DNA from: Bacillus sp. EB106-08-02-XG196
Lineage (GTDB): Bacteria; Bacillota; Bacilli; Bacillales; Cytobacillaceae
Direction: 5' to 3'
Length of the DNA stretch: 64,000 bases
Assembly (NCBI RefSeq): GCF_013396335.1
Contig: NZ_JABWSY010000008.1
Location: 219,773-283,772, forward strand
Below the pieces are notes generated by a model that was not told where the DNA came from, did not search any database, and was given only the letters and a program-made list of their open reading frames with translations. This document shows positions 45,959 to 54,376 of this stretch, piece after piece (the first letter of the stretch is position 1; every line of letters starts with the position of its first letter). The position numbers and the translations under genes are program-made.

Positions 45959-46180
45959 ATGAGTAGAATTGTTGTCGTAAAATTAAAAGAACTACTTATA
46001 GAAAAAGGAATGTCACTAAGAGAATTATCCCGTGAAAGTGATGTCCGTCATGCGGCTTTAAGTGAATTAGCTAACCAAAAGAGGCTCAACGCGCACTTTC
46101 ATCATCTAGCCCGTATTGCAGATGCACTTGATATAGACGATATGAATCAAATCATTACTTTCAAAAAAATCGACGACTAA
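45959..46180 (+). CDS. XRE family small transcriptional regulator
   Basis: A 73-residue Cro/CI-type helix-turn-helix protein (LKELLIEKGMSLRELSRESDVRHAALSELA..., third helix NAHFHHLARIADALDI). It has no ligand or dimerisation extension. The ATG at 45959 follows ACGGAGAAC. The perfect palindrome upstream suggests autoregulation, and the partial copy before comK suggests comK as a second target. It has a strong terminator of its own. Confidence 0.85.
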   Translation: MSRIVVVKLKELLIEKGMSLRELSRESDVRHAALSELANQKRLNAHFHHLARIADALDIDDMNQIITFKKIDD

Positions 46181-46217
46181 TCTTTTATCCTAGGTATATA
46201 TTTAACGAGTTTCATAT

Positions 46218-46268
46218 AAGATAACGAACATGGAAATAACAGAACCAAGTTCGTTATCTTTTTATTTT
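46218..46268 (+). terminator. Terminator of the XRE gene
   Basis: AAGATAACGAAC / GTTCGTTATCTT followed by TTTTATTTTAT. Confidence 0.88.
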
Positions 46269-46383
46269 ATATAGATACAACAATTATCCATAATTAGATT
46301 GTAATTAAATACAGCAATACATCTAGTAATCGCAAAAAAAAAAAATGTGCCGAGACTATTCCTAAGTAAATGAGGGTTATCAA

Positions 46384-46623
46384 ATGAACAGGCAGCATAA
46401 TGAAATTGTTAAAATGGACATATGGAGAAGATTCGAGAACAAAGGTCAATTGTACTACATAGAGGTTTTCCATTATATTGATGGTACCATTCAAGCGTTT
46501 GCAAATAAGAGACCAGGTAAAGTTCAATATATAGTGGAAGATTTCCCAATAGGCATCGGTCAAGAAAAACATGATCCAACAAAGGCTGCTATTCAAGCGA
46601 TTGACAACATTCCATATCAATAA
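46384..46623 (+). CDS. Hypothetical 79-residue protein
   Basis: A small acidic/basic mixed protein without signal or membrane segments (MDIWRRFENKGQLYYIEVFHY, AFANKRPGKVQYIVEDFP, DPTKAAIQAIDNI). I do not recognise the family. It has GAGGG 9 nt before the ATG and protein-like composition, which favours a real gene. It lies between the XRE gene and the transposase; function unknown. Confidence 0.6.
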   Translation: MNRQHNEIVKMDIWRRFENKGQLYYIEVFHYIDGTIQAFANKRPGKVQYIVEDFPIGIGQEKHDPTKAAIQAIDNIPYQ

Positions 46624-46693
46624 TCATTAAAGCGTTAAAACAGTTGGTACCTGTTCTATTAACCAGCTTGCTATGAAACTTTTAAATTACTAG

Positions 46694-47239
46694 TTACACC
46701 TGTAAAGTTTGGCAGTACCTTTCTTTCCTTTCTTCTACTGTCCCAAGATAATAATTCAATATACTATTAATATTCATATAGGAAGGTACTACTGCTTGAG
46801 GGTGTTTAAAAAAATGATAGCTGCTCCAAGGGTAGTATTCTGGCTTCCTAACCATTTTTGCTTCAACTGGATTTAAGTGAATATAGCGGCTAACCTCTAG
46901 CATACCTGCCTTATCTTCAATCATCTTGTCGTAAAAACGTTTCTCATAGACATGCCCTGTTAAGCGATAATTGGTATTGTAATAATTAGCATAGCGTTTG
47001 TTGATTAGTCCCATGAGCTTTGAAAAGGAAGTATCTTTTGAGCGAATGAGGAGATGATAGTGATTGGTCATTAAACAGTAGGCGGCGATTTCAAATGGTA
47101 TTTTCTCATGGAGCTGTTGAAGGATATGGAAAAAGGCTTGAAAATCAGATGCATTTCGAAAAAGCGGATCACGGCGGTTGCCACGACAAATGATATGATA
47201 ATAACGATGACTAATCCAGACTCTCTGTGGGCGTGCCAT
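46694..47239 (-). mobile_element. REP-associated tyrosine transposase (RAYT, Y1_Tnp)
   Basis: A 181-residue HUH single-strand transposase of the IS200-like/RAYT class. The HUH pair is in MTNHYHLLI (about residue 60), the catalytic Tyr region in RYIHLNPVEAKMV, and WSSYHFF is typical of the C-terminal half. The protein appears full-length. In other bacteria RAYTs mobilise REP palindromes, so this may be the source of activity for the accgtccc palindromes in the window, although none directly flanks it. Its start overlaps a broken yifB by 29 nt. Confidence 0.88.
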
Positions 47240-47546
47240 TATGTTTCCCTCGCGATACTATAATAACCTTTAGTTCCTTTAATGCAGCAATCGCTATCGC
47301 TAAATCAAATAAAGGTCCATTCTTTTTTTGTTCAGGCGGTGAAAGATTAACGACAACCTTTTGATCGGTAACATCTTCACCAAAGTGACTAAGAGCGGCT
47401 ATCACCCGTTCTCTTGACTCCTTAACCGAAGCATCTGGCAACCCTACAATGACCATCGACTCCTTACCTGGAGATATCCTCACTTGCACCTGAACCCGAT
47501 AGCCCTCAAGTCCTTTTAAACCAATACTTAATACATTGACCGTCAT
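47211..47546 (-). pseudogene. Truncated yifB/comM (Mg-chelatase-like AAA ATPase) N-terminus
   Basis: Only about 94 residues of the roughly 500-residue YifB/ComM family remain: SIGLKGLEGYRVQVQVRISPG, IVGLPDASVKESRERV, VVVNLSPPEQKK, FDLAIAIAALKEL. After LKEL the homology ends and the frame runs into the RAYT region; no later ATPase segment was found downstream. ComM is a branch-migration helicase that helps integrate transforming DNA in Gram-negative bacteria. The fragment keeps its ribosome binding site (TTGGAGGCTGC) but should be non-functional. Confidence 0.82.
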
Positions 47547-47788
47547 AAAGCAGCCTCCAACATAACATATTTTTCATTGCTATACATAATTGGAATCACA
47601 CAAAAGAATTGAGGAAAAAGTAAGCGCAGCTTATTTCTGAAGATTAATAAAAAGGAGTATTACAATACTATCTTTCTACAAAATAATTCAAAATCCTGCA
47701 AAATATTTTCAAAGAATAAAAAAATACTAAGAAGCAAAAAGGGCGGAAGCTGACAAAGCTGTTACTTTTAAATAAATGATTAATTGTG

Positions 47789-47925
47789 TATAATGAACAT
47801 ATAATAAAAAAGAGAAGTGCTTCTAACACTCCTCCATGCAGCCTATACCGTCAGGGTGATGGTTGTCTACGTTATTTTTTGTGTGAACCACCCTTTTGCT
47901 TGCTACGGCGCGGGGTGGTTTTCCT
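47789..47925 (+). ncRNA. Candidate antisense RNA (type I antitoxin)
   Basis: TATAAT at 47789-47794 would start transcription near 47801. The RNA would end at the hairpin AACCACCC / GGGTGGTT (47886-47920) followed by TTCC. It overlaps the 3' end and terminator of the small toxin-like gene on the other strand, the arrangement of RatA/TxpA and similar type I pairs. No strong -35 was found. Confidence 0.5.
47803..47825 (-). terminator. Terminator of the toxin-like gene
   Basis: Minus-strand AGAAG-CA-CTTCT followed by CTTTTTTATTAT. Confidence 0.6.
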
Positions 47926-48018
47926 GTTTTCTAGTACGTTTTTCCGAAAGAAATTTGCACTCACTTCACGCACAATCCCCTTCAGAACTTCTCGTAAGAT
48001 TTCAAGAAAAGTTTCCAG
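47872..48018 (-). CDS. Small basic toxin-like peptide (48 aa)
   Basis: An unlisted small gene read from CTG 48018 (or GTG 48027). A very strong AAGGGGGTGAT lies upstream with good spacing for the CTG. The peptide has an amphipathic/hydrophobic N-terminal half (ETFLEILREVLKGIVREVSA) and a highly basic tail (TTPRRSKQKGGSHKK), like known small membrane-active toxins of Bacillus. A convergent RNA overlaps its 3' end. The family and activity are inferred from size, charge and arrangement; I cannot name a homologue with certainty. Confidence 0.55.
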   Translation of the reverse strand: METFLEILREVLKGIVREVSANFFRKNVLENRKTTPRRSKQKGGSHKK

Positions 48019-48171
48019 TATTATCACCCCCTTCCCCTATGAAGGAAAAGAAGATTGACAATCCGGCCACCCCAACAAATATTCAGCTGCAACTCCATTC
48101 TATTACTCTTTACCTATCTAACAACCTATCAATCTTCGACAAAAGTCGGGGAGTGACTGGCACATAGATAT

Positions 48172-49464
48172 TTATTGAATGGATACTAAAGTCAATTTTG
48201 TACCCCTTTTTCCTTCCAGTGTTAGTGTTGCTTTCTTTCCTTGATGATTAATTAATTCATTAATCATGTTGCCCGTTGCTTTTGCAGCATATGTAGTACC
48301 TTCAGCCGTGATAAATCGAAACGTTCCGTTATCATCTACCTTGCCTATTTGAGCTGTTATTATTATTTGATTGACAGTAGGTGCAGTAGTCGAAGGGATT
48401 TTGATAGTTTGTCCAATTTTCATCTTTGTTGGTTCCACTCCTGGATTTAGTTTTTGAATCTGTGAAACAGAGAACCCTAATGTTTTACCGATTTTTGTAA
48501 AAGTATCACCGCTCTTAATCACATAGGTGCCTGTGTTATTCAACGTATCATTAATGTTTTTGTTTGGTTCGTTATTCGTTAAATAGGTTTGACTAACAAA
48601 TGCTATTTTGCCATTGAAATGCATCTTAGCCCAACCATTAGAAGTGGATATCATGGACACACGATCGTTTAATTTCAAAGAGCCAATGATAGCACTACTC
48701 GTAGAAGCTGCTTCTCTTACTCTCAACGATGTTGCCGTTACATACATGGTTTTAGTAGTTGGACTTGATTCAACCGCTTGTTTTGATGTAAGATAATCCG
48801 CACTCACAAAACAAACTCTTCCTTTAATCAAAATGCCAGCCCATCCGTCTTCTTCGAATACAACCTTAACCACATCACCTTTTTTATATTTTCCGATAAT
48901 ACTACTTTCAGTGGTCGGTTGGGATCGAATATTTAGTACAGTGGCGATAACCATTCGATCTTCTACTTTTGGTAAGAGAATTTTCTTTCCGTTAATGGAA
49001 GTTAGGCCATTTGCATTTAATATTCCTTCTGCTGTTACCCCATGTTTCGCAGCAATCGCTTCAATTTTTTCACCACTTCTTACCTGATAGGTATATTCTT
49101 CTATCACTGTTGCGGCACTCGAAGTAATCGAAGAAATACCAAGAACTACGGTAAAAATCCCCGTCACGACCAATCTTTTTACTGGATTTTTTTGAATCCA
49201 TTGGCTCACCTGTGCTACATATGTATTCCAATTGGCACGAATATCATTTAAGAATCCTTTAACATCTAAGACATTCCGGATATCAAAATGATTTACGCTC
49301 TTGTAATATTCCCGTTTTTCCATCCTTGAAGTGAAAACTGGTAAATTTTCGGGTTGCTTGCTTTTTCCATGCGCTTCTTTCCTGCTTACCTTTAATTCCC
49401 CATTTAAAAATAACTCTGTAGTCAAAATTACCGCTTCTCCTATTCTCTCTATGATGAAAGTCAT
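48172..49464 (-). CDS. LysM and SH3 domain membrane protein
   Basis: A 430-residue protein with a cytoplasmic N-terminus (about 1-95), one transmembrane helix (VTGIFTVVLGISSITSSA, about 100-118), then LysM (YQVRSGEKIEAIAAKHGV), two bacterial SH3 domains (VLNIRSQPTTESSIIGKYKKG; SLRVREAASTSSAIIGSLKLN), a second LysM (YVIKSGDTFTKIGKTLGF) and a C-terminal beta-rich tail. No catalytic domain is present, so it probably anchors to or senses peptidoglycan. The ATG at 49464 has AGGAAA upstream; a TTG about eight codons in (after AGGAGAAGCGG) is a credible alternative. No partner genes adjoin it. Confidence 0.82.
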   Translation of the reverse strand: MTFIIERIGEAVILTTELFLNGELKVSRKEAHGKSKQPENLPVFTSRMEKREYYKSVNHFDIRNVLDVKGFLNDIRANWNTYVAQVSQWIQKNPVKRLVVTGIFTVVLGISSITSSAATVIEEYTYQVRSGEKIEAIAAKHGVTAEGILNANGLTSINGKKILLPKVEDRMVIATVLNIRSQPTTESSIIGKYKKGDVVKVVFEEDGWAGILIKGRVCFVSADYLTSKQAVESSPTTKTMYVTATSLRVREAASTSSAIIGSLKLNDRVSMISTSNGWAKMHFNGKIAFVSQTYLTNNEPNKNINDTLNNTGTYVIKSGDTFTKIGKTLGFSVSQIQKLNPGVEPTKMKIGQTIKIPSTTAPTVNQIIITAQIGKVDDNGTFRFITAEGTTYAAKATGNMINELINHQGKKATLTLEGKRGTKLTLVSIQ

Positions 49465-49644
49465 CCATAATATTTCCTATATACGATTCGATGGTTTATA
49501 AAATTTTTTGTCCCTTTTTGTCAAAAAAAGTAGAAATTAGCTTAATATGGTCCCACTTCCATATTCATGGTGAATATCCTGGCTTTTATGCAAATATATA
49601 ATTGGAATTTTAGGATTCTAGGAGTACTTTCTAATTCTTATAGG

Positions 49645-49687
49645 TGAACGATTCATCAAGCATCACAAGTTGATATGTTACAATAAC
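49645..49687 (+). pseudogene. Relic of a second DnaD-like replication gene
   Basis: About 43 bp match 30685-30727 inside the gene at 30488 with few changes (gaacgattcatcaagcatca against gaaacgattcatcgagcatt). The rest of the gene is missing. It abuts the IS3 fragment. Confidence 0.65.
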
Positions 49688-49983
49688 TGCGAAAAAAAGC
49701 TTTCAATAACAGCGTTATCCCAACAGTTAGCCTTTTGTGACATACTTGGTATGAAGTGTAGCTCCTTACTTAGATTGCGATACATGTGTGATCTGTAAAC
49801 ACTTCCTTGGTCGCTATGGATCAGAATGCCCTCCAATGAATCCAATTTTCGCTTTTTCTGTGCTGCCTTGAAGGTGGCTTTTATCCATTCCTTATTAGGG
49901 CTTGAACTTATTTCAAAGCCAATCACTTCACGGTTAAATAATCTATTACCGCAGAAATATACAACGAAAAACGAATCCAGCAT
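49678..49983 (-). pseudogene. IS3-family transposase fragment
   Basis: About 100 residues of the ORFB integrase core remain: RLFNREVIGFEISSSPN, ILIHSDQGSVYRSHMYRN (second catalytic Asp) and QKANCWDNAVIESFFSQL (catalytic Glu). The first catalytic Asp segment and the C-terminus are lost, and no terminal inverted repeats were seen. A decayed insertion sequence. Confidence 0.82.
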
Positions 49984-50092
49984 AGAATGGGATTCGTTCC
50001 TAAAATGTATTATTTAAATTACCAAAATGCATCATAAATATCGAATTTATTGATGTCTATTTTTTGGGCGCTTGACCACAGGCACCCATATG

Positions 50093-50890
50093 TTAATCGC
50101 GAACATCTGTAACTGGAAAAAAGGGGAATTCCTGAGCCAGATAAAACGATAGACCCGTTAGTACAACAAAATAACCAACAAAGACAACATCAAATTTTGA
50201 AAACCCTATTTTGTAATAAAATGTGCGTTCCTTTGAGTAATCAAACCTCTTTGCTTCCATAGCAACGGCTATACGAAAAGCTCTCCGGATGCATTGAGAC
50301 AGCAATGGAATCGAAGTGATTTTGAATAGGTGAAAAAGACCATTCATTCCAGCACCGGTTCTCACGCCTCTCACTTTTTGAGCACTGCGAATATGTTGAA
50401 ATTCTTCGATCATTATCGGCATTAAGCGAATTCCAGCCATAAAACTATAGGCATACTTTGGATTAAGCTTTAACTGCTGCATCATCGAATAAAATAAATA
50501 CACGGGCCTTGTTGTAAGGGCAAACGTTAAGCCAAGCAGTGCATAGGTTAAAGCCCTGAATCCCAAGTGAATTCCTCGAAATAAACTTTCTTCTGTTACA
50601 TGGACGAGACCCCATCTGAAAATGGTAGTATCCCCTTTACCAAAAAAAATCATCGAGGTAGCCGTCGAGATGAAAATAAATAGGAACGGTATCGAGAATA
50701 GCAAAATTCGCTTATAGGGATGACCTGTAAAAAATACAAATAGGATCATTGTCACAATGGTAAAAAGAATCATCTGATTAAGGTTATGAATAAAAATCAC
50801 CAGGATAAACAAGAAAATCATTGTCAGGAGCTTCAGACTTGGATTGATTTTATGAAGCCATGTTTCTCTGAAATCAAATGTAGTGTGCAT
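50093..50890 (-). CDS. ykoC: ECF transporter T component, thiamine-precursor system
   Basis: A 265-residue EcfT protein with five or six membrane segments and the coupling motifs typical of the family (SAQKVRGVRTGAG and RRAFRIAVAMEAKRF, the two A-R-G-like helices). It links the ATPase to the YkoE substrate-binding component, probably for hydroxymethylpyrimidine. The ATG at 50890 overlaps the end of ykoD by 17 nt. Last gene of tenA-ykoE-ykoD-ykoC behind a TPP riboswitch. Confidence 0.88.
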   Translation of the reverse strand: MHTTFDFRETWLHKINPSLKLLTMIFLFILVIFIHNLNQMILFTIVTMILFVFFTGHPYKRILLFSIPFLFIFISTATSMIFFGKGDTTIFRWGLVHVTEESLFRGIHLGFRALTYALLGLTFALTTRPVYLFYSMMQQLKLNPKYAYSFMAGIRLMPIMIEEFQHIRSAQKVRGVRTGAGMNGLFHLFKITSIPLLSQCIRRAFRIAVAMEAKRFDYSKERTFYYKIGFSKFDVVFVGYFVVLTGLSFYLAQEFPFFPVTDVRD

Positions 50891-52337
50891 AAGCTGCTTG
50901 GTCCTTCCCCTGATGTACATGTTCGTTTTTCCAATCTTTGACGACCTTACCGTTATCAATCTCCCAAACTCTTGTCGCGAAACGCTTAACGATTTCCGAA
51001 TCATGCGTGACCATGATGATGATGCACCCTTTTTGCCGTTCCCTCTCTAACAACTCAAGCAGATGGAATGTATTCTTGGAATCCTGCCCAAACGTAGGCT
51101 CATCCAAGAGCAAAAGCTTTGGATTTTCTACAAATGCAGTCGCCACACTCAGTCGGCGTTTTTGCCCTATTGAAAGATGATTGGGATGGTGGTTCTGTTT
51201 TTTTGATAATCCAAATATGGCTAACAGCTCATCCACCCTCTCTTTAATGATCGAGGGTTCTTCCTTTTTCACAGTGAGAGCATAGGAGATTTCTTCATAA
51301 ACAGAGTTTGTGACAAATTGATATTCAGGATTTTGAAAGACAAAATAAGCTTCCTTTTGGAGTTGTTTGATATTCTGTATAATTTCTCCATTCAATACAT
51401 AGGTTCCCGACGTTTTCAGAAGCTGCATCAATGATAATAGCAAGGTACTTTTTCCTGCTCCATTATCACCAACCACCGTGATCCATTCCCCCGATTGAGC
51501 AGAAGCGTGATCAAGTTGAACTTTTATTTCTTTTTTCCGGTACCCCTTAAAGTCCTCTAAAATCAGCGAGTGGTTGTAACCGTGTCCAGCATTCGCTTCG
51601 AAAGACAATGAGTAATCATCCCAAACCCCCGGGTACCAGATACCATATTCTTGTAGTTGTTTAAGATAAAAGGAAAACACGGTATTCACATCATCATCTG
51701 CAATGATCACCCCGTCATAGTTAAAAACAATGACACGATTTATAAAATCCAAAATGTGATCAATCTTGTGTTCGACAATAATGACCGTTTTATCTTTAGC
51801 GACGCTCTTTACACTATCCCAAATTTGTTTCGTGCCTTCTTCATCAATCAGCGCTGTTGGTTCATCTAAGAATAAACATTCAGGATTGAGTGCTAATACT
51901 GATGCAAGCGCAAGTCGCTGCTTCATGCCTCCAGATAGAGATTGGATAGAAGAATGATAGAGGTCCAATCGCAACCCAACAGCGGACAATAATTCTTCAA
52001 TCCTATCAGGCATTTCACCTCTTGGTACATTAAGATTTTCTAATACAAATGCAAGCTCTTCATCGACATATGGCATACAAAATTGCGAATCCGGATCCTG
52101 GAACACGTAACCCCAGGATTCGGGATATTGAATATTTCTATACTTGATCGGTACTTCTATAGACTTTGGAATTAATCCTGAAAGTGTTTGTAAAAGAGTT
52201 GATTTACCGCATCCAGAAGGTCCGAGTAATAAGACCTTCTCACCTTTTTTAATGGTAATGGATAAATCTTTGAACAGCAGGTTGTCGTCTCCCGGAAACT
52301 TTAATCTAAGCTGTTCGACCATCGCTATATTTGTCAC
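50874..52337 (-). CDS. ykoD: ECF transporter double ATPase
   Basis: A 487-residue fused ATPase, the same size as B. subtilis YkoD. Domain 1: Walker A LLGPSGCGKST, signature SLSGGMKQRLALA, Walker B CLFLDEPTA. Domain 2: VVGDNGAGKST, LSIGQKRRLSVA, LLLLDEPTFGQD. Energises vitamin-precursor uptake. The start is GTG 52337 after AGGGGTGAAG; an upstream frame is excluded because it would overlap ykoE deeply. Confidence 0.9.
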   Translation of the reverse strand: MTNIAMVEQLRLKFPGDDNLLFKDLSITIKKGEKVLLLGPSGCGKSTLLQTLSGLIPKSIEVPIKYRNIQYPESWGYVFQDPDSQFCMPYVDEELAFVLENLNVPRGEMPDRIEELLSAVGLRLDLYHSSIQSLSGGMKQRLALASVLALNPECLFLDEPTALIDEEGTKQIWDSVKSVAKDKTVIIVEHKIDHILDFINRVIVFNYDGVIIADDDVNTVFSFYLKQLQEYGIWYPGVWDDYSLSFEANAGHGYNHSLILEDFKGYRKKEIKVQLDHASAQSGEWITVVGDNGAGKSTLLLSLMQLLKTSGTYVLNGEIIQNIKQLQKEAYFVFQNPEYQFVTNSVYEEISYALTVKKEEPSIIKERVDELLAIFGLSKKQNHHPNHLSIGQKRRLSVATAFVENPKLLLLDEPTFGQDSKNTFHLLELLERERQKGCIIIMVTHDSEIVKRFATRVWEIDNGKVVKDWKNEHVHQGKDQAAYAHYI

Positions 52338-52351
52338 GTCTTCACCCCTGA

Positions 52352-52933
52352 TTATTGATTTAATGCGTCGTAATCTTCTTTGGAAGCAGGACGAAGTAAA
52401 TTGGTAACTCCTGTTGCCTCTAGTGCCTTCGCAATGCCAAATGCCATAAACCCAGTAAAGATAACGGACCCAATCAACCTGAAACCAATAAGCAACATGA
52501 AGTTCCATGTTGACAAATCACCCATATATCCTTTGTAGTAATCCATAAATATGGACCCAATAGCCGCACCAATTCCAGCTAAGCTAACAACAAGTAAATC
52601 ATAGCGCTTATACCTAAAGGCCATTATGACAAGTTCAGCAAATAACCCCTGCACAACACCATATAAAAGAACCTCCAGTCCAAATTCAGACCCCATTAGA
52701 AACTCTCCAGAAGAAGCCGCAACTTCCGCAAGAAATGCCACACCAGCTTTACGTATGATTAGGAACGCAACGGTCGCAGCAATAAACCACATTCCGTAAA
52801 TCAGCTGGTCAATATGTAATCCAAGTGGTTTTACTGCGTAATAAAGCGGTCCCCAAATTTTGTAAACAATCCCAAATGCGATGGATATCACGATGGTTAC
52901 TAAAATGTCCGTTAACTTTAACCCTTTTTTCAT
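52352..52933 (-). CDS. ykoE: ECF transporter S component
   Basis: A 193-residue membrane protein of the YkoE/ThiW-like family with five or six helices (LTDILVTIVISIAFGIVYKIWGPLY, YGMWFIAATVAFLIIRKAG, EFLMGSEFGLEVLLYGVVQGLFAELV). It is the substrate-specific subunit, most likely for hydroxymethylpyrimidine or thiamine. The ATG at 52933 has AAAAAGGAGAATG upstream. It follows tenA closely. Confidence 0.9.
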   Translation of the reverse strand: MKKGLKLTDILVTIVISIAFGIVYKIWGPLYYAVKPLGLHIDQLIYGMWFIAATVAFLIIRKAGVAFLAEVAASSGEFLMGSEFGLEVLLYGVVQGLFAELVIMAFRYKRYDLLVVSLAGIGAAIGSIFMDYYKGYMGDLSTWNFMLLIGFRLIGSVIFTGFMAFGIAKALEATGVTNLLRPASKEDYDALNQ

Positions 52934-53000
52934 TGTTTCATTCTCCTTTTTTAGCAAAGGGGAGAACTCATTCCCCTTTGCGAACATGATCTTTCCCTCA

Positions 53001-53699
53001 TTAGCTAATATTAAGTTGTTCTTGGGAATTCACTTCAATGGGCCATTTTTCGAATGTATAAGCCATTTCCCAGAATAAGTATTCGTATTGACAGCTAATT
53101 AAGAAATGTTCAATCATTCGACTTTTTTCTTTTTCGGAAGCGGTTTTTGCTAGCTCATCTAGACGATCCAATTGCTCCTGAACCAACTCGCCAAACCATT
53201 CTCCACCATAGGCCGCAATCCATTCCTGATAGATCAGTTCATCTGGTGTCGCCCCTTTTAACTGCTGACCGATATCATAATAAATCCAGTAGCATGGTAG
53301 AATAGCGGCGATAATCTCTCCTAAACTTCCAGATGCCCCAACGCGATATAGATGGGAAGTATAGGCATAAGCCGTTGGTGCAGGCTGGAAGTTTGCAAGC
53401 TCCTCTGATGTAACTTGCAGCTGTTTGATGAATTTCTCATGTAAGCTTAACTCTGCTTGTGAAGTGCCTTGCGCATGAGCAGCCATTCTTGCTGTAGTGT
53501 TTAAATCTTCTGCTCTCGAAGCACCAATCGCTTGAACACGAGCAAAGTGTGATAAATAATAGGAATCTTGTAATACGTAATAGCGGAAACTTTGTAAATC
53601 TAATTTTCCACTAGCAATTCCTTGAACAAATGGGTGTTCTAGATTCGCATCCCATATCGGAGCTGCTTTTTCTCGTAGAATTTCAGTAAATGTAGACAT
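53001..53699 (-). CDS. tenA: Aminopyrimidine aminohydrolase / thiaminase II
   Basis: A 232-residue TenA enzyme that salvages degraded thiamine by hydrolysing aminopyrimidine. Motifs: HPFVQGIASGKL, FRYYVLQDSYYLSHFARV, AILPCYWIYYDIG with the catalytic Cys, and YEYLFWEMAY. The ATG at 53699 is preceded by GGAGGTATCGT. First gene of the thiamine-salvage operon and controlled by the TPP riboswitch directly upstream. Confidence 0.94.
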   Translation of the reverse strand: MSTFTEILREKAAPIWDANLEHPFVQGIASGKLDLQSFRYYVLQDSYYLSHFARVQAIGASRAEDLNTTARMAAHAQGTSQAELSLHEKFIKQLQVTSEELANFQPAPTAYAYTSHLYRVGASGSLGEIIAAILPCYWIYYDIGQQLKGATPDELIYQEWIAAYGGEWFGELVQEQLDRLDELAKTASEKEKSRMIEHFLISCQYEYLFWEMAYTFEKWPIEVNSQEQLNIS

Positions 53700-53828
53700 A
53701 CGATACCTCCATTTAATTAATTGCTTGGTTTTCACGTTTAATTGTCGTTTTCAAAAACATACATTTAATACTTTGTTAGATTGATTGTAAATACATCCTT
53801 GTTTGCCGGCAGCGGACGTATTTTTCCA

Positions 53829-53863
53829 ATAAAAAAACCACTTTCTATTGGAAGAAAGTGGTT
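53829..53863 (-). terminator. TPP riboswitch terminator
   Basis: Minus-strand AACCACTTTCT / AGAAAGTGGTT followed by TTTTTTTATTGG, between aptamer and tenA. Confidence 0.85.
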
Positions 53864-53901
53864 GTATCGGAACGTGATTGAAACATAAGGAGTTCCCGTT
53901 A

Positions 53902-53996
53902 CACCACTTCCCTACGCTGGTTTGATCCAGATCAGGTTCTAAGAGTCTTAAAGTTTCACTTTAATCTCAGCCTTCTTAAAAGGCACCCCTAGTGGT
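53902..53996 (-). ncRNA. TPP riboswitch
   Basis: Minus strand carries the THI-box blocks ACTAGGGGTGCC, GGCTGAGA, CTGATCTGGATCAAACCAG and CGTAGGGAAGTGG. TPP binding would lower tenA-ykoEDC expression through the terminator. Confidence 0.93.
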
Positions 53997-54023
53997 ATTT
54001 TTTATGAAATTAGTATTCAGATT

Positions 54024-54054
54024 ATTATGTTATCACTATCCACAAGATTGTCAA
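54024..54054 (-). promoter_or_regulatory. Promoter of the thiamine-salvage operon
   Basis: Minus-strand -35 TTGACA (54049-54054), 19-bp spacer, -10 CATAAT (54024-54029), upstream of the riboswitch. Confidence 0.5.
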
Positions 54055-54202
54055 ACATTTTATTCAGTAAAAATTGATTCAAGGCTTTGTGGGAGTTTTT
54101 TTGTGTAAGAGCCAGCGAACAAAAACCCAAGACCCTTGGGAGTGACACCGATATTTTCAAATCCTTAAGTCTTTCGTCAAATAACGATTTAATACTTCTC
54201 AA

Positions 54203-54300
54203 CTAAACGTTTAATTAAAAGTGCCGCGAACCCTTTTGAAAAACGAACTTTAGCCTCATTTCAAGAGAATTTCTTGTCGAGGAAAAGTTTTGGTTTCTTC
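54203..54300 (+). repeat. Decayed right end of the dispersed element
   Basis: ctaaacgtttaattaaaagtgc followed by aaaacgaact...aatttcttgtcgaggaaaag corresponds to the second palindrome and right block of copies 1-5, same orientation. Confidence 0.65.
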
Positions 54301-54376
54301 TAGAATACTTCAAAGATAGCCAATAAAAGTTGCTTTCTACAATTTACGACGGGATGAACACCCAGATTAACCGTGC

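Noticed and set aside
47786..48167. Plus-strand frames of 90 and 116 codons
   Set aside because: They lie opposite the small toxin-like gene and its antisense region, and lack ribosome binding sites.
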